Shown: positions 1-7,060 of the stretch, piece by piece
Layout of the letters: every line of letters starts with the position of its first letter
Numbering within the stretch: position 1 is the stretch's first letter
Source of the DNA: JABMNX01 sp964625905
Lineage (GTDB): Bacteria > Patescibacteriota > Minisyncoccia > Phycocordibacterales > JABMNX01
Reading direction: 5' to 3'
Length of the DNA: 45,891 nt
Assembly (NCBI GenBank): GCA_964625905.1
Contig: CAZVBS010000001.1
Span: 1-45,891, forward strand
Position numbers and translations under genes: made by a program
The notes under the pieces: model-generated
What the model was told of the DNA's origin: nothing
The model's input: only the letters and a program-made list of their open reading frames with translations
Databases searched by the model: none

Positions 1-1
1 C

Positions 2-2347
2 GTTCTGTATGGTGATGGTACACAAACAGATATTTCTACTATCACGATTAGTGTTGAGGCGGATGTGTATTCGGTTTCATATGGAGAACTCCAAGCAGTT
101 ATTGATTTAGGTTCTGCAACCATAGCTGGAAAAACAGTAAAAGGTAGACCATCCGCAGATATTGGCGGTACGACAATAGGCTCCACAGTCAGCTTCCCAA
201 CAACCCTTGATTTCTCTTCAAGTGCTTTAACTATTACCTCAGAAGATTCTAATAATCAGAGTTTTGTGCGTCGATTATCAATTAAGCATATTGGCAGTGT
301 AGAGTTTTCAGACATAACAATACGCGACTATTTCATTAGTGGAACAGATTCAAATGATAACACTCGAATCATTAACTTTGGTAATAATGCTTCTGGTCGC
401 TCCGAACTCACACTAACGCGTGTTGAAGCGTATGCTGATGACGATGTGTCCACTCAAGATTTCTTAGGTGGAAATGTCGCAGTACTTAAAATTATGTCTG
501 CTGACGGTGGTATTACATACCCACAGAGTTTGACTGTTGTTGATAGTAATTTTCATGATTTTTCTCGCGCCATAACTGGTACATACTATGACCTTACAAT
601 CACAGGGTCTACATTTACCGATGCAACAGCTGATTTTATATCTGTTGCTCCTATTGATGCTATAGGTACATGGTTAATAGAAGACAACACAATACAACGA
701 GCATGGGGCTTGTCTACTGACCCACAAAACCCACATACAGATGCTTTTCAATTTAACATGGTAGGAGTTACGTCTAGTCACCCACTTATTACAATTCGTG
801 GTAATAGGATTATGTCAAAAGGTGGTAGGGAGTATTCTGTCCAAGGTATCTTTATTGAAAATCAAACTACAGGAGATGCCACTTTTGCTGTTGAGAATAA
901 CATCGTAATGACAAGGGCAGGGAATGCTATATACATTGAACGACCGAGTGCCGCTACTACAGTGTTTTACAATACTGTAGTATCTGATACAAGTAAGTCA
1001 GCTGATGGGAATGTTCCAAAGATTATTTTGATTGACGCACAAGGAAGTGCTGTGGCGGCTAATAACGTTGCTCCTCTTGTTACCCTTACTAATTCTCCTT
1101 TAGCAAGTGCATACGGTAATTATGAGTATGGCTCGCTCTCGACAGACAATGAGGACGCGGATTACGCAGCTTTATTTGACGGTACCTTATTTGGTTCTGC
1201 GATTATTGCAGATTTTGACGAACTTGTCTCAACGACTACTCCAACAACAGGTGGTAGCCTTGATCCTGACATTGGCGCAGATATAGGTACATGGTATTAC
1301 AATTGGGATACATCGACTTATGATCCACCTCCTTACCTATCTAGTATTGTTGATACGGGGACTGGTGCTACTACCGCAACCAGTACTGTTGTGACTGATG
1401 CAGGGAACGGAACTCTATACTGGTTTGTGTCTTCAAACTCAGTCCCGCCAACTACTTCTTCTGCTTTCAAGGCAGGTACGGGTGCTGAAAAATTTGGATC
1501 GCAAACAGTGTCTGCAACTGGTACTCAAAATATCAGCATCACAGGACTTACAACTGACACCAGATATTACGTACATATACTTCATGACGATAGCGCTGAC
1601 AATCAATCAGATGTGGTGAGCGGTGATGGCTTTGACGTTGGAACTCCACCATTTGCTGCGATAGCGGTAGATAACCAAGGAATTGTATATGGTACAAATA
1701 CTGGGTATAGTGGTGGCTCTGCATCGCAGACTGGAACCTTGAGTTTCTGGATGTATTCAGATGCGGCTAGTTGGCCAGATTCAAGTCAGACTTTGTTTGA
1801 TTTCCGTGAATCTACTAGTAACACTCGACTTTCTGTCGGGTCTGCTTCTTCAGGTAGAATTTCTATATCTGCTAAGGATTCTTCAGGTACAGCAATACTA
1901 ACCCGCGTCCTTAACACGAGCACATTATCAGTTAATACTTGGTATAATATTTTACTTAGTTATGAACTTTCTGTTCCATCTGCCTCTATATATATTGATA
2001 ACACCGAAATAAGTTCATTTGGTGTCTCAGTAACAGCCACTGGTACGATACCAGCACTTACTCAGGTGGGAGTATTTGCAACACGTACTGGAGCAGGCTT
2101 TTTCGATGGATTTTTGTCTGACGTGTGGTTTGACCACACTAACTTCCTTGATATATCTAGCTCGACAGTTAGAGCAAACTTTATAGATCAAAGCACACTA
2201 AAGCCAGTAGACATAAGTTCGTATGGCTCACCACACCTTCGATTAATTAATCCCGTAACTTCATGGTTCACTAACACTGGTAGTGGAGGAGACTTAACAG
2301 AAACCGGTGGTTCATTAATTACAGCTAGTTCGACTCCAAGTGATTAG
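2..2347 (+). CDS. Large surface/secreted protein, beta-helix + FnIII-like + LamG-like (5' partial)
   Basis: The frame is open from base 2 with no stop, so the gene begins upstream and the GTG at 65 is not a real start. Numbering from that GTG, residues ~50-320 are rich in short strand-turn repeats (N, T, S, I, V; motifs such as IRGNRI, VENNIV) typical of a right-handed parallel beta-helix. Residues ~420-525 look like a fibronectin III-type domain ending in the usual GLTTDTRYYV pattern. Residues ~545-700 resemble a concanavalin/LamG fold (TGTLSFWMYSD, NTWYNILLSYE). No C-terminal anchor or sorting motif is seen. It is probably an extracellular adhesin or glycan-binding protein; the substrate is unknown. 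It is monocistronic at its 3' end, with a strong terminator following. Confidence 0.8.
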   Translation, partial: VLYGDGTQTDISTITISVEADVYSVSYGELQAVIDLGSATIAGKTVKGRPSADIGGTTIGSTVSFPTTLDFSSSALTITSEDSNNQSFVRRLSIKHIGSVEFSDITIRDYFISGTDSNDNTRIINFGNNASGRSELTLTRVEAYADDDVSTQDFLGGNVAVLKIMSADGGITYPQSLTVVDSNFHDFSRAITGTYYDLTITGSTFTDATADFISVAPIDAIGTWLIEDNTIQRAWGLSTDPQNPHTDAFQFNMVGVTSSHPLITIRGNRIMSKGGREYSVQGIFIENQTTGDATFAVENNIVMTRAGNAIYIERPSAATTVFYNTVVSDTSKSADGNVPKIILIDAQGSAVAANNVAPLVTLTNSPLASAYGNYEYGSLSTDNEDADYAALFDGTLFGSAIIADFDELVSTTTPTTGGSLDPDIGADIGTWYYNWDTSTYDPPPYLSSIVDTGTGATTATSTVVTDAGNGTLYWFVSSNSVPPTTSSAFKAGTGAEKFGSQTVSATGTQNISITGLTTDTRYYVHILHDDSADNQSDVVSGDGFDVGTPPFAAIAVDNQGIVYGTNTGYSGGSASQTGTLSFWMYSDAASWPDSSQTLFDFRESTSNTRLSVGSASSGRISISAKDSSGTAILTRVLNTSTLSVNTWYNILLSYELSVPSASIYIDNTEISSFGVSVTATGTIPALTQVGVFATRTGAGFFDGFLSDVWFDHTNFLDISSSTVRANFIDQSTLKPVDISSYGSPHLRLINPVTSWFTNTGSGGDLTETGGSLITASSTPSD

Positions 2348-2402
2348 TTGGTAGTTAGATAATTTATTCAAAATAGTATAAACACCTGTTCGTTAAACGT
2401 TC

Positions 2403-2440
2403 AACAACAAACCCCGCAATTGCGGGGTTTGTTGTTTTTT
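2403..2440 (+). terminator. Intrinsic terminator of the surface protein gene
   Basis: A near-perfect inverted repeat (AACAACAAACCCCGCAA and its complement) runs straight into a T-run. It lies 55 bases after the stop codon. Confidence 0.9.
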
Positions 2441-2477
2441 GATACGATTATCCTCGTTACGTGAGTAATCAACTTTT

Positions 2478-2548
2478 GCGGGTATAGTTTAGTGGTAGAA
2501 TGACTGCCTTCCAAGCAGTAGACGAGGTTTCGATTACCTCTACCCGCA
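2478..2548 (+). tRNA. tRNA-Gly (anticodon TCC)
   Basis: Cloverleaf seen directly: acceptor GCGGGTA/TACCCGC, D arm with AGTGGTAGAA, anticodon stem ACTGC/GCAGT with loop CTTCCAA (anticodon TCC at 2510-2512), and T arm GAGGT-TTCGATT-ACCTC. The discriminator is A2548. CCA is not encoded, so it must be added after transcription. A 23-bp terminator stem starts on the last acceptor bases. Confidence 0.95.
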
Positions 2549-2596
2549 CAAAAATGTAAGAAACCAGACCTGCGTCTGGTTTCTTACATTTTTGTG
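2547..2596 (+). terminator. Terminator fused to the tRNA-Gly 3' end
   Basis: A 23-bp perfect stem (2547-2569 with 2574-2596), loop CTGC, begins on the final acceptor base and discriminator of the tRNA. Termination and 3' processing therefore overlap. It also forms the leading part of repeat unit A1. Confidence 0.85.
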
Positions 2597-2701
2597 AGAC
2601 GGAGCGATGTTTTGTTTTCCGTTTTTACTAGAAAACAAAACCGCGAGTCTGGGGAGGAAGTTCTTAACAAGCATAGTGAGTTTAGAAACTTGACCCCAGA
2701 G
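2594..2701 (+). repeat. Repeat family A, copy A1
   Basis: Conserved flank GTGAGACGGAGCGAT, then an 11-bp hairpin (GTTTTGTTTTC and its complement), then CCGCGAGTCTGG, AGGAA and a second imperfect hairpin around CATAGTGAG, closed by CTGGGG/CCCCAG. Copies A2 and A3 keep the flanks but have unrelated hairpin stems that still pair. This suggests selection on structure. It follows a terminator. Confidence 0.7.
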
Positions 2702-2706
2702 ATGTA

Positions 2707-2739
2707 AGAAAAACACCCCTGTGGGTGTTTTTCTAGTTT
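2707..2739 (+). terminator. Second terminator, head of repeat unit A2
   Basis: AGAAAAACACCC pairs with GGGTGTTTTTCT (loop CTGT), followed by TTTT. It starts with the same ATGTAAGAAA as the terminator behind the tRNA, so terminator plus element A is duplicated as a unit of about 150 bases. Confidence 0.75.
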
Positions 2740-2740
2740 T

Positions 2741-2847
2741 GTGAGGCGGAGCCGTGTTTTGCGATTTTTCTTGAGTAAAACAGGTGAAGTGCCCCCGGCA
2801 GGAGGTCGTTATGAACGCAGTGAATTACGAACCTGCGCCCAGCAGAG
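2741..2847 (+). repeat. Repeat family A, copy A2
   Basis: Begins GTGAGGCGGAGC, has a weaker GTTTT/AAAAC stem, then GGCAGGAGG and a second hairpin GCAGG...CCTGC around CGCAGTGAA. It is a tandem, diverged copy of A1 with the same order of parts. Confidence 0.65.
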
Positions 2848-2906
2848 TATCAACAATCACTTAGTATATATACTCGTACGGTCTAGAGTACCCAGCAACT
2901 TGTGAC

Positions 2907-2921
2907 TCGATTACCTCTACC
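2907..2921 (+). repeat. 15-bp copy of the tRNA-Gly T-arm/acceptor segment
   Basis: TCGATTACCTCTACC here exactly matches 2530-2544 inside tRNA-Gly, 377 bases upstream, in direct orientation. Partial tRNA 3' ends in direct repeat commonly mark integration sites. The enclosed segment holds only repeat units A1 and A2. Confidence 0.6.
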
Positions 2922-2970
2922 AAAATTAGAAATCGTTAGTATTTGGTTTTTTTAACAAACAAACAACACT

Positions 2971-3000
2971 ATAAAAGCCTCACGTTAGTGAGGCTTTTAT
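2971..3000 (-). terminator. Terminator of the HU gene
   Basis: A 13-bp stem ATAAAAGCCTCAC/GTGAGGCTTTTAT with a GTTA loop lies 29 bases past the HU stop, reading the minus strand. Confidence 0.85.
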
Positions 3001-3028
3001 AGATAGTGGTAAGTTTAAAAATTAAAAC

Positions 3029-3307
3029 TTAACCTTGCTTGACTGCGTCCTTAAGCGCTTTTGCTGCGCGGAACTTTGGTACACGCATTGCTGGAATCTG
3101 GATAGATTCACCAGTACGGGGGTTTCGTCCTGTTCGTGCGCTTCGCATCTTAGCTTCAAAGATACCAAGACCAGCGATTGAAACTTCTTGACCTCCTTTA
3201 AGGCCATCGAAAATACTTCCGATCATTGTATCAACTGCGCGCTCTGCATCAGCCTTAGTTCCACCAAGTGTCTCATGTACTTTATCAACGATTGCTGCTT
3301 TATTCAT
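3029..3307 (-). CDS. hup: DNA-binding protein HU
   Basis: A 92-residue nucleoid protein of the HU/IHF family, normal length. The N-terminal dimerisation helices begin MNKAAIVDKVHE. The beta-arm region carries the family signature GRNPRTGESIQIPA (~residues 61-74), followed by the usual VPKFRAAKALKDAV C-terminus. It binds and bends DNA without strong sequence preference as a dimer. A good promoter lies upstream, giving a leader of about 87 bases with a 7-bp hairpin (TTGTGCT/AGCACAA, 3343-3366). It is monocistronic, with its own terminator. HU and IHF subunits cannot be fully separated from sequence alone, but the single-gene context favours HU. Confidence 0.95.
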   Translation of the reverse strand: MNKAAIVDKVHETLGGTKADAERAVDTMIGSIFDGLKGGQEVSIAGLGIFEAKMRSARTGRNPRTGESIQIPAMRVPKFRAAKALKDAVKQG

Positions 3308-3400
3308 AAGTTTGGTTTTCTAAAAGTCGGTTAATCTCGACCTTGTGCTTGTATAACCAGCACAAACGTTTATAACTTTGTACTGTTAAATTACTCAATC

Positions 3401-3428
3401 ATTATACATAGCGCCATTTTAAGTGCAA
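3401..3428 (-). promoter_or_regulatory. Promoter of hup
   Basis: On the minus strand TTGCAC, 16 bases, TATAAT. The predicted start is near 3394, leaving a structured leader of about 87 bases before the HU start codon. Confidence 0.7.
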
Positions 3429-3530
3429 CATGTCCCTATCGGATAAGTTTTCCAGCTTTTAGAATTCGATTTTCACTTTGTATAGAATGTTTAAAACTAA
3501 ATCTTACTCTTATTTATATTCTTATATAAA

Positions 3531-3563
3531 AAATCACCACTTTAGATATTTAAAGTGGTGATT
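3531..3563 (-). terminator. Terminator of the small membrane protein gene
   Basis: AAATCACCACTTTA pairs with TAAAGTGGTGATTT. It lies 24 bases beyond the stop at 3587 on the minus strand. Confidence 0.8.
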
Positions 3564-3586
3564 TGTTAATTTTATGGTTTGACATC

Positions 3587-3847
3587 TTAGTCCAAAACAT
3601 CAGATAAATCGGGATATTCTGGATCCATTGGTCCTACTCCATTTCTTATAGCTTCTTCTCTCAACTTTACGAGTTTATGCCCAGCTTCAGAAATTTTAAA
3701 GCTTGAGTCAAGCTTTGAAAGTCTAGACTCGTGATATTCTATAGCTTTACTCTTACATTGGTGATAAAAAGCGATGTAACCCACCCCGAATAAGAAAGTT
3801 AAATGTTTTGGGTAAGGCATGAGATTAAAGAGTATCGTAAAAAACAT
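3587..3847 (-). CDS. Small membrane protein, unknown function (86 aa)
   Basis: The start at 3847 is chosen because it has an SD (GAGGAGAT, 6 bases before the ATG). A longer reading from 3976 would run through the RNase Y terminator and is rejected. Residues ~1-30 are hydrophobic (LFNLMPY, FLFGVGYIAFYH) and suggest one or two membrane segments. The remainder is charged and helical, ending in an acidic PEYPDLSDVLD tail, probably cytoplasmic. I recognise no family. Like the other orphan genes here it has a strong SD and its own terminator, unlike the SD-less core genes. Confidence 0.6.
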   Translation of the reverse strand: MFFTILFNLMPYPKHLTFLFGVGYIAFYHQCKSKAIEYHESRLSKLDSSFKISEAGHKLVKLREEAIRNGVGPMDPEYPDLSDVLD

Positions 3848-3896
3848 AGTAAATCTCCTCATATCAAGTATTCTAAATATAAATATGCAAGCGTAC

Positions 3897-3931
3897 AACA
3901 AAAATGACTCTTCTATAGAGTCATTTTTGTT
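3897..3931 (-). terminator. Terminator of rny
   Basis: AACAAAAATGACTC pairs with GAGTCATTTTTGTT across a 7-base loop, 35 bases after the RNase Y stop on the minus strand. Confidence 0.85.
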
Positions 3932-3965
3932 GTTTTTACGATTTTCATTTCCGTTAGAGTGATCT

Positions 3966-5495
3966 TTATCTAGCAAACTCTATGGACCTACTTTCTCTAA
4001 TAACATTTACTTTAATTTCTCCAGGATATTTAAGTTCACCTTCGATTTGTAGGGCTATATCACGAGCCATTTTCTTAGCTTCAATATCTGTAACTTTTTC
4101 TGGTGTTACAAACACTCGTATTTCACGCCCAGCTTGAATTGCATAACTCTTTTCAACTCCAGTGAAGTTTTTAGCAATAGCTTCAAGGTCTTCAAGTCGT
4201 TTTATATAGTTTTCAACACTATCTCGCCTTGCCCCAGGACGTCCTCCTGAAATAGCATCTGCTACTTGAACAAGTATAGATTCAGTAGTTTCATATGGGT
4301 ATTCTTCGTGGTGAGCTTGAAGTGCTTTAATTATTTTTTCATCAACTCCAAACTTTTGTAATATACGTCGCCCAATTTCAACGTGTGTTCCTTGCACTTC
4401 GTGATCAACAGCTTTACCAATGTCGTGTAGAAGTGCACCAGCGCGAGCTACATAAGGGTCTGCGCCGAGTTCTTCAGCAAGCATTCCCGAAATATGTGCC
4501 ATCTCTATAGAGTGGTATAGCACATTCTGACCATAACTTGTTCTGAAGTGTAGTCGTCCTAATATTGCAATAACTCTAGGATCTAAGTTATTTACACCAG
4601 ACTCATACGCTGCCTGTTCACCTTTTTCTTTTATTGTTTTATTTATTTCGTCCTTTGCTTTTTGCACAACACTTTCTATTTTTGCTGGCTGTATTCTGCC
4701 GTCAATAATAAGGTTTTCTAGAGCAACTCTAGCAACATGACGTCGAATAGGGTCGTATGATGACAAGATAATAGTGTTTGGAGTATCGTCTATTATTACA
4801 TCAACACCAGTAGCACGTTCGAACGCTTTAATATTTCTTCCCTCCTTACCGATTATTTTACCCTTAACTTCGTCAGACGGAATTTGTACAGATGTTGACA
4901 TAATGTCGTCTATTACTGAGTTTCCAAGTCGATGTATTGAAGTCGTAAGAATATCTTTAGCTTTTCTTTCAAGACGTTCTTTCCCATTAATTTCAAGTTT
5001 CTGCATGCGCACAAGCATGTCTTCTTCAAATTGTTTCTCAACAACCTCTAGAAGTTCTGCTTTAGCATCTTCTTTACTTAATTGAGCTATTTTACTGAGC
5101 TCTGATTGACGTTTTTCTATAAGTACCTCTGCTTTTTCTTTAAATATATGAACCTCTTCTATTTTTTTCTTTATACTCTCAACATCAGAATCAATAGTGA
5201 CTCGTCGTTTATCAAGAACATCCTCCTTTGTTACAAGGCGGTCCTCAGTCTTTTTTAATTGAGTTTCTTTTTCTTTTAATTCTACCTTTAGAATATTTGT
5301 TGTCTCTTCAGCTTTTGAATCAGCTTCTTGAGTAATGCGCTTTGCATCCTCTCGAGCCTCAAGCATCATTTGCTTTATCTCAAGCTCCATAGAGCCACGT
5401 CTTCCAATAGAATATAACCAACGAAGTAGGTATCCAATAACGATACCAATGAGTCCTACAACTAATAGTAGAACAAGTATTACTTTTAATGACAT
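3966..5495 (-). CDS. rny: Ribonuclease Y
   Basis: A 509-residue membrane-anchored endoribonuclease that starts mRNA decay, normal length for the family. Order of parts: an N-terminal transmembrane helix (residues ~4-25), a long charged coiled coil (~35-180), a KH RNA-binding domain with GKIIGKEGRNIKAFE near 213, and an HD domain with the metal-binding HDIGK near 357 plus AHHEEYPYE. The C-terminal part carries the family-typical EKSYAIQAGREIRV. The start MSLKVIL sits after a TTGAAA-17-TATAAA promoter. A small hairpin (AAGCG/CGCTT, 5498-5515) lies immediately before the ATG and could hide it. It is transcribed alone. Confidence 0.97.
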   Translation of the reverse strand: MSLKVILVLLLVVGLIGIVIGYLLRWLYSIGRRGSMELEIKQMMLEAREDAKRITQEADSKAEETTNILKVELKEKETQLKKTEDRLVTKEDVLDKRRVTIDSDVESIKKKIEEVHIFKEKAEVLIEKRQSELSKIAQLSKEDAKAELLEVVEKQFEEDMLVRMQKLEINGKERLERKAKDILTTSIHRLGNSVIDDIMSTSVQIPSDEVKGKIIGKEGRNIKAFERATGVDVIIDDTPNTIILSSYDPIRRHVARVALENLIIDGRIQPAKIESVVQKAKDEINKTIKEKGEQAAYESGVNNLDPRVIAILGRLHFRTSYGQNVLYHSIEMAHISGMLAEELGADPYVARAGALLHDIGKAVDHEVQGTHVEIGRRILQKFGVDEKIIKALQAHHEEYPYETTESILVQVADAISGGRPGARRDSVENYIKRLEDLEAIAKNFTGVEKSYAIQAGREIRVFVTPEKVTDIEAKKMARDIALQIEGELKYPGEIKVNVIRESRSIEFAR

Positions 5496-5525
5496 ATAAG
5501 CGAGAAATCCCGCTTTTCAATTATT

Positions 5526-5554
5526 TTATAGATATTGTGGCGATTATTTTCAAA
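5526..5554 (-). promoter_or_regulatory. Promoter of rny
   Basis: Minus strand TTGAAA, 17 bases, TATAAA. The leader is about 24 bases, including the AAGCG/CGCTT hairpin next to the start codon. Confidence 0.6.
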
Positions 5555-5800
5555 GTTTTGTAGTAGAAAATATCGTAAAACGTTGTTTTGTGATGTGTTT
5601 CGTTCAATAAGGATAGTCAGCTAAGCGAAAATATAATAGAAAAGCTTGATTTCAGAAATTAATTTAAAATAATGTACAATCTGAATATATCACAGGTTTA
5701 AAGTATTGTCGAACAGGGTAGTTTTTATAATAAAATATGAAAAACACTAAAGCACTGCGACCTGTATTCAATCGCTTCACTCTTGAACAGGTCGGTTGCA

Positions 5801-5898
5801 TATTAACTCCTCGGCTAGGAAATATTAAAAGTAAAACTTTTGTTATTTCCCTCGCTCTACGTCGTTAATAAACGGCTGGAGTACTCCAGCCGTTTATT
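5801..5898 (+). repeat. Repeat family B, copy B1, ending in a terminator palindrome
   Basis: TATTAAC + TCCTCGGCTA, then a hairpin with GGAAATA/TATTTCC and AAAAG/CTTTT (loop TAAAA), then CTCGCTCTACGTC + GTTAATA. The outer 7 bp TATTAAC/GTTAATA can pair. A 32-bp perfect palindrome (5867-5898) followed by T's completes it. B2 near 34.0 kb keeps the flanking loops and the TAAAA loop but has a different stem. A further hairpin (GACCTG/CAGGTC, 5760-5793) precedes it. A 43-codon frame (5737-5868) overlaps the element; I regard it as non-coding. Confidence 0.65.
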
Positions 5899-5946
5899 TT
5901 TTGCTTTGAAACTATTATTTTTCAACTTATTTAAGTACCTTGTCAA

Positions 5947-6066
5947 TGAGCGTCAGCTCACTAAGCTCATCATTCGCATTCAGCTCTGATTTACTAAGTG
6001 GTTCCTGCCAGGGCTCGCGGTTTCAGTGTCCTAGGAAAAGGACACTGAAACATCGCTCCGCCTCAT
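5947..6066 (-). repeat. Repeat family A, copy A3
   Basis: Read on the minus strand: GAGGCGGAGCGAT, a 12-bp stem (GTTTCAGTGTCC with its complement), CCGCGAGCCCTGG, CAGGAA, then a region with TTAGTGAGC. The flanks match A1 (CGGAGCGAT and CCGCGAG) while the stem is unrelated yet fully paired. It lies just downstream of clpP. The rest of 5555-6123 holds only this, B1 and small hairpins. I see no gene there. Confidence 0.7.
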
Positions 6067-6075
6067 CATCGACGA

Positions 6076-6094
6076 CAAATAAGACATTGGTCTT
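6076..6094 (-). terminator. Weak terminator-like hairpin after clpP
   Basis: On the minus strand AAGAC-CAAT-GTCTT followed by ATTTGT, about 30 bases past the ClpP stop. The T-run is short, so the call is tentative. Confidence 0.4.
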
Positions 6095-6123
6095 GTTTTA
6101 AGTTTTAAAGCAATTCTGCGGAA

Positions 6124-6720
6124 TTATTTTAAAACCTCATCGATAATGCCATATTTCTTAGCGTCATCAGAATCCATAAAATAATCTCGGTCAACATCTT
6201 TTTCTATTTGAGTTAATTTTTGACTGGTGTTTTTAGATAGAATCTTGTTGAGTCTCTCGCGCATGCCTAGGATATGCTTTGCGGTAATTTCAATATCAGA
6301 CGCTTGTCCTTGTGCTCCACCCCATGGTTGATGAATCATAACTTCAGCATTTGGAAGCGCAAATCGTTTTCCTTTTTTACCTCCAGACAAGAGTACCGCT
6401 CCCATTGAAGCGGCAAGACCAACACATACAGTAGAAACGTCTGGTTTAATGTGGTTCATTGTGTCTAAGATAGCAAGTCCGTCTGAGACGCTTCCCCCTG
6501 GCGAGTTAATATAGAAAGAGATATCTTTTTTAGGGTCTTCTGATTCTAGGAATAGAAGTTGGGCAATAATAAGATTCGCTGTATGGTCGTCAATAGGACC
6601 AGCTAAGAAAATAATCCTTTCTTTTAATAATCGTGAAAAGATATCATACGCTCGTTCACCACCTTGTGATTTTTCAACCACCATCGGGACGAGCTGATTA
6701 ATTATATTTGAATGTTTCAT
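6124..6720 (-). CDS. clpP: ATP-dependent Clp protease proteolytic subunit ClpP
   Basis: A 198-residue serine protease that forms the double-ring chamber fed by ClpX/ClpA-type ATPases. The catalytic triad is S105 (GLAASMGAVL), H130 (VMIHQPWGG) and D179 (DRDYFMD), with the same 25- and 49-residue spacings as in E. coli. FYINSPGGSV is also present. The start MKHSNIINQL at 6720 is preferred because an upstream extension would lie inside the promoter: minus strand TTGCCT-16-TATTAT. The -10 ends only 8 bases before the ATG, so the mRNA should be leaderless or nearly so. It appears monocistronic. Confidence 0.97.
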   Translation of the reverse strand: MKHSNIINQLVPMVVEKSQGGERAYDIFSRLLKERIIFLAGPIDDHTANLIIAQLLFLESEDPKKDISFYINSPGGSVSDGLAILDTMNHIKPDVSTVCVGLAASMGAVLLSGGKKGKRFALPNAEVMIHQPWGGAQGQASDIEITAKHILGMRERLNKILSKNTSQKLTQIEKDVDRDYFMDSDDAKKYGIIDEVLK

Positions 6721-6728
6721 ATGTCGCA

Positions 6729-6756
6729 ATAATATCAGATTTTGATAAAGAGGCAA
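6729..6756 (-). promoter_or_regulatory. Promoter of clpP, leaderless start
   Basis: Minus strand TTGCCT, 16 bases, TATTAT. The -10 ends 8 bases upstream of the ATG at 6720, placing the transcript start at or next to the start codon. Confidence 0.65.
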
Positions 6757-6832
6757 TAATTATAGTTTTATGAATTTTTTATGTATGATGTATTTAGTAC
6801 TTGAACTTTAACTTAGATTTTAGGAGGTCATC

Positions 6833-7015
6833 ATGTCTGCGCACTCAATCCCGTCCCACAGAAGAAGGTTTTGGATTTCTATAATTTGGTGGTGCGATAT
6901 GTATCAAATGGAAGAAGAAGGTTTTGTGATAAAGGATGGTAAAAAAGTTCTTGCTACCTATAGACTTTGCGGTTTTTGTTTTATTCGTTGGTGGGAACTG
7001 GTTAAGGATAAGTAA
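6833..7015 (+). CDS. Small orphan protein, unknown function (60 aa)
   Basis: A strong SD (AGGAGG, 6 bases before the ATG) and a following terminator support a real gene. The protein is short, Trp- and Cys-rich (FWISIIWWCDMYQ near residue 13, RLCGFCFIRWWE near 45) with a basic start. The central VIKDGKKVLATYRLCGF looks like a small beta unit; a CGFC pair could bind metal or form a disulfide. There is no clear signal peptide. I recognise no family. It converges on trigger factor and shares a bidirectional terminator with it. Confidence 0.6.
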   Translation: MSAHSIPSHRRRFWISIIWWCDMYQMEEEGFVIKDGKKVLATYRLCGFCFIRWWELVKDK

Positions 7016-7032
7016 TTAATATCTTTAAATAA

Positions 7033-7060
7033 AAGCGGTGCTACTGATAAAGCACCGCTT
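7033..7060. terminator. Bidirectional terminator between the 60-aa gene and tig
   Basis: AAGCGGTGCT pairs with AGCACCGCTT, flanked by T-rich and A-rich runs. The tig stop codon lies at the foot of the stem (7059-7061). Confidence 0.85.

Noticed and set aside
3848..3976. Longer N-terminus for the 86-residue membrane protein
   Set aside because: It would read through the rny terminator and start inside rny. An SD-led ATG at 3847 is better.
5737..5868. 43-codon open frame overlapping repeat B1
   Set aside because: The related copy B2 has an early stop in the equivalent frame, while the RNA stem is preserved by paired changes. Structure, not coding, appears conserved.
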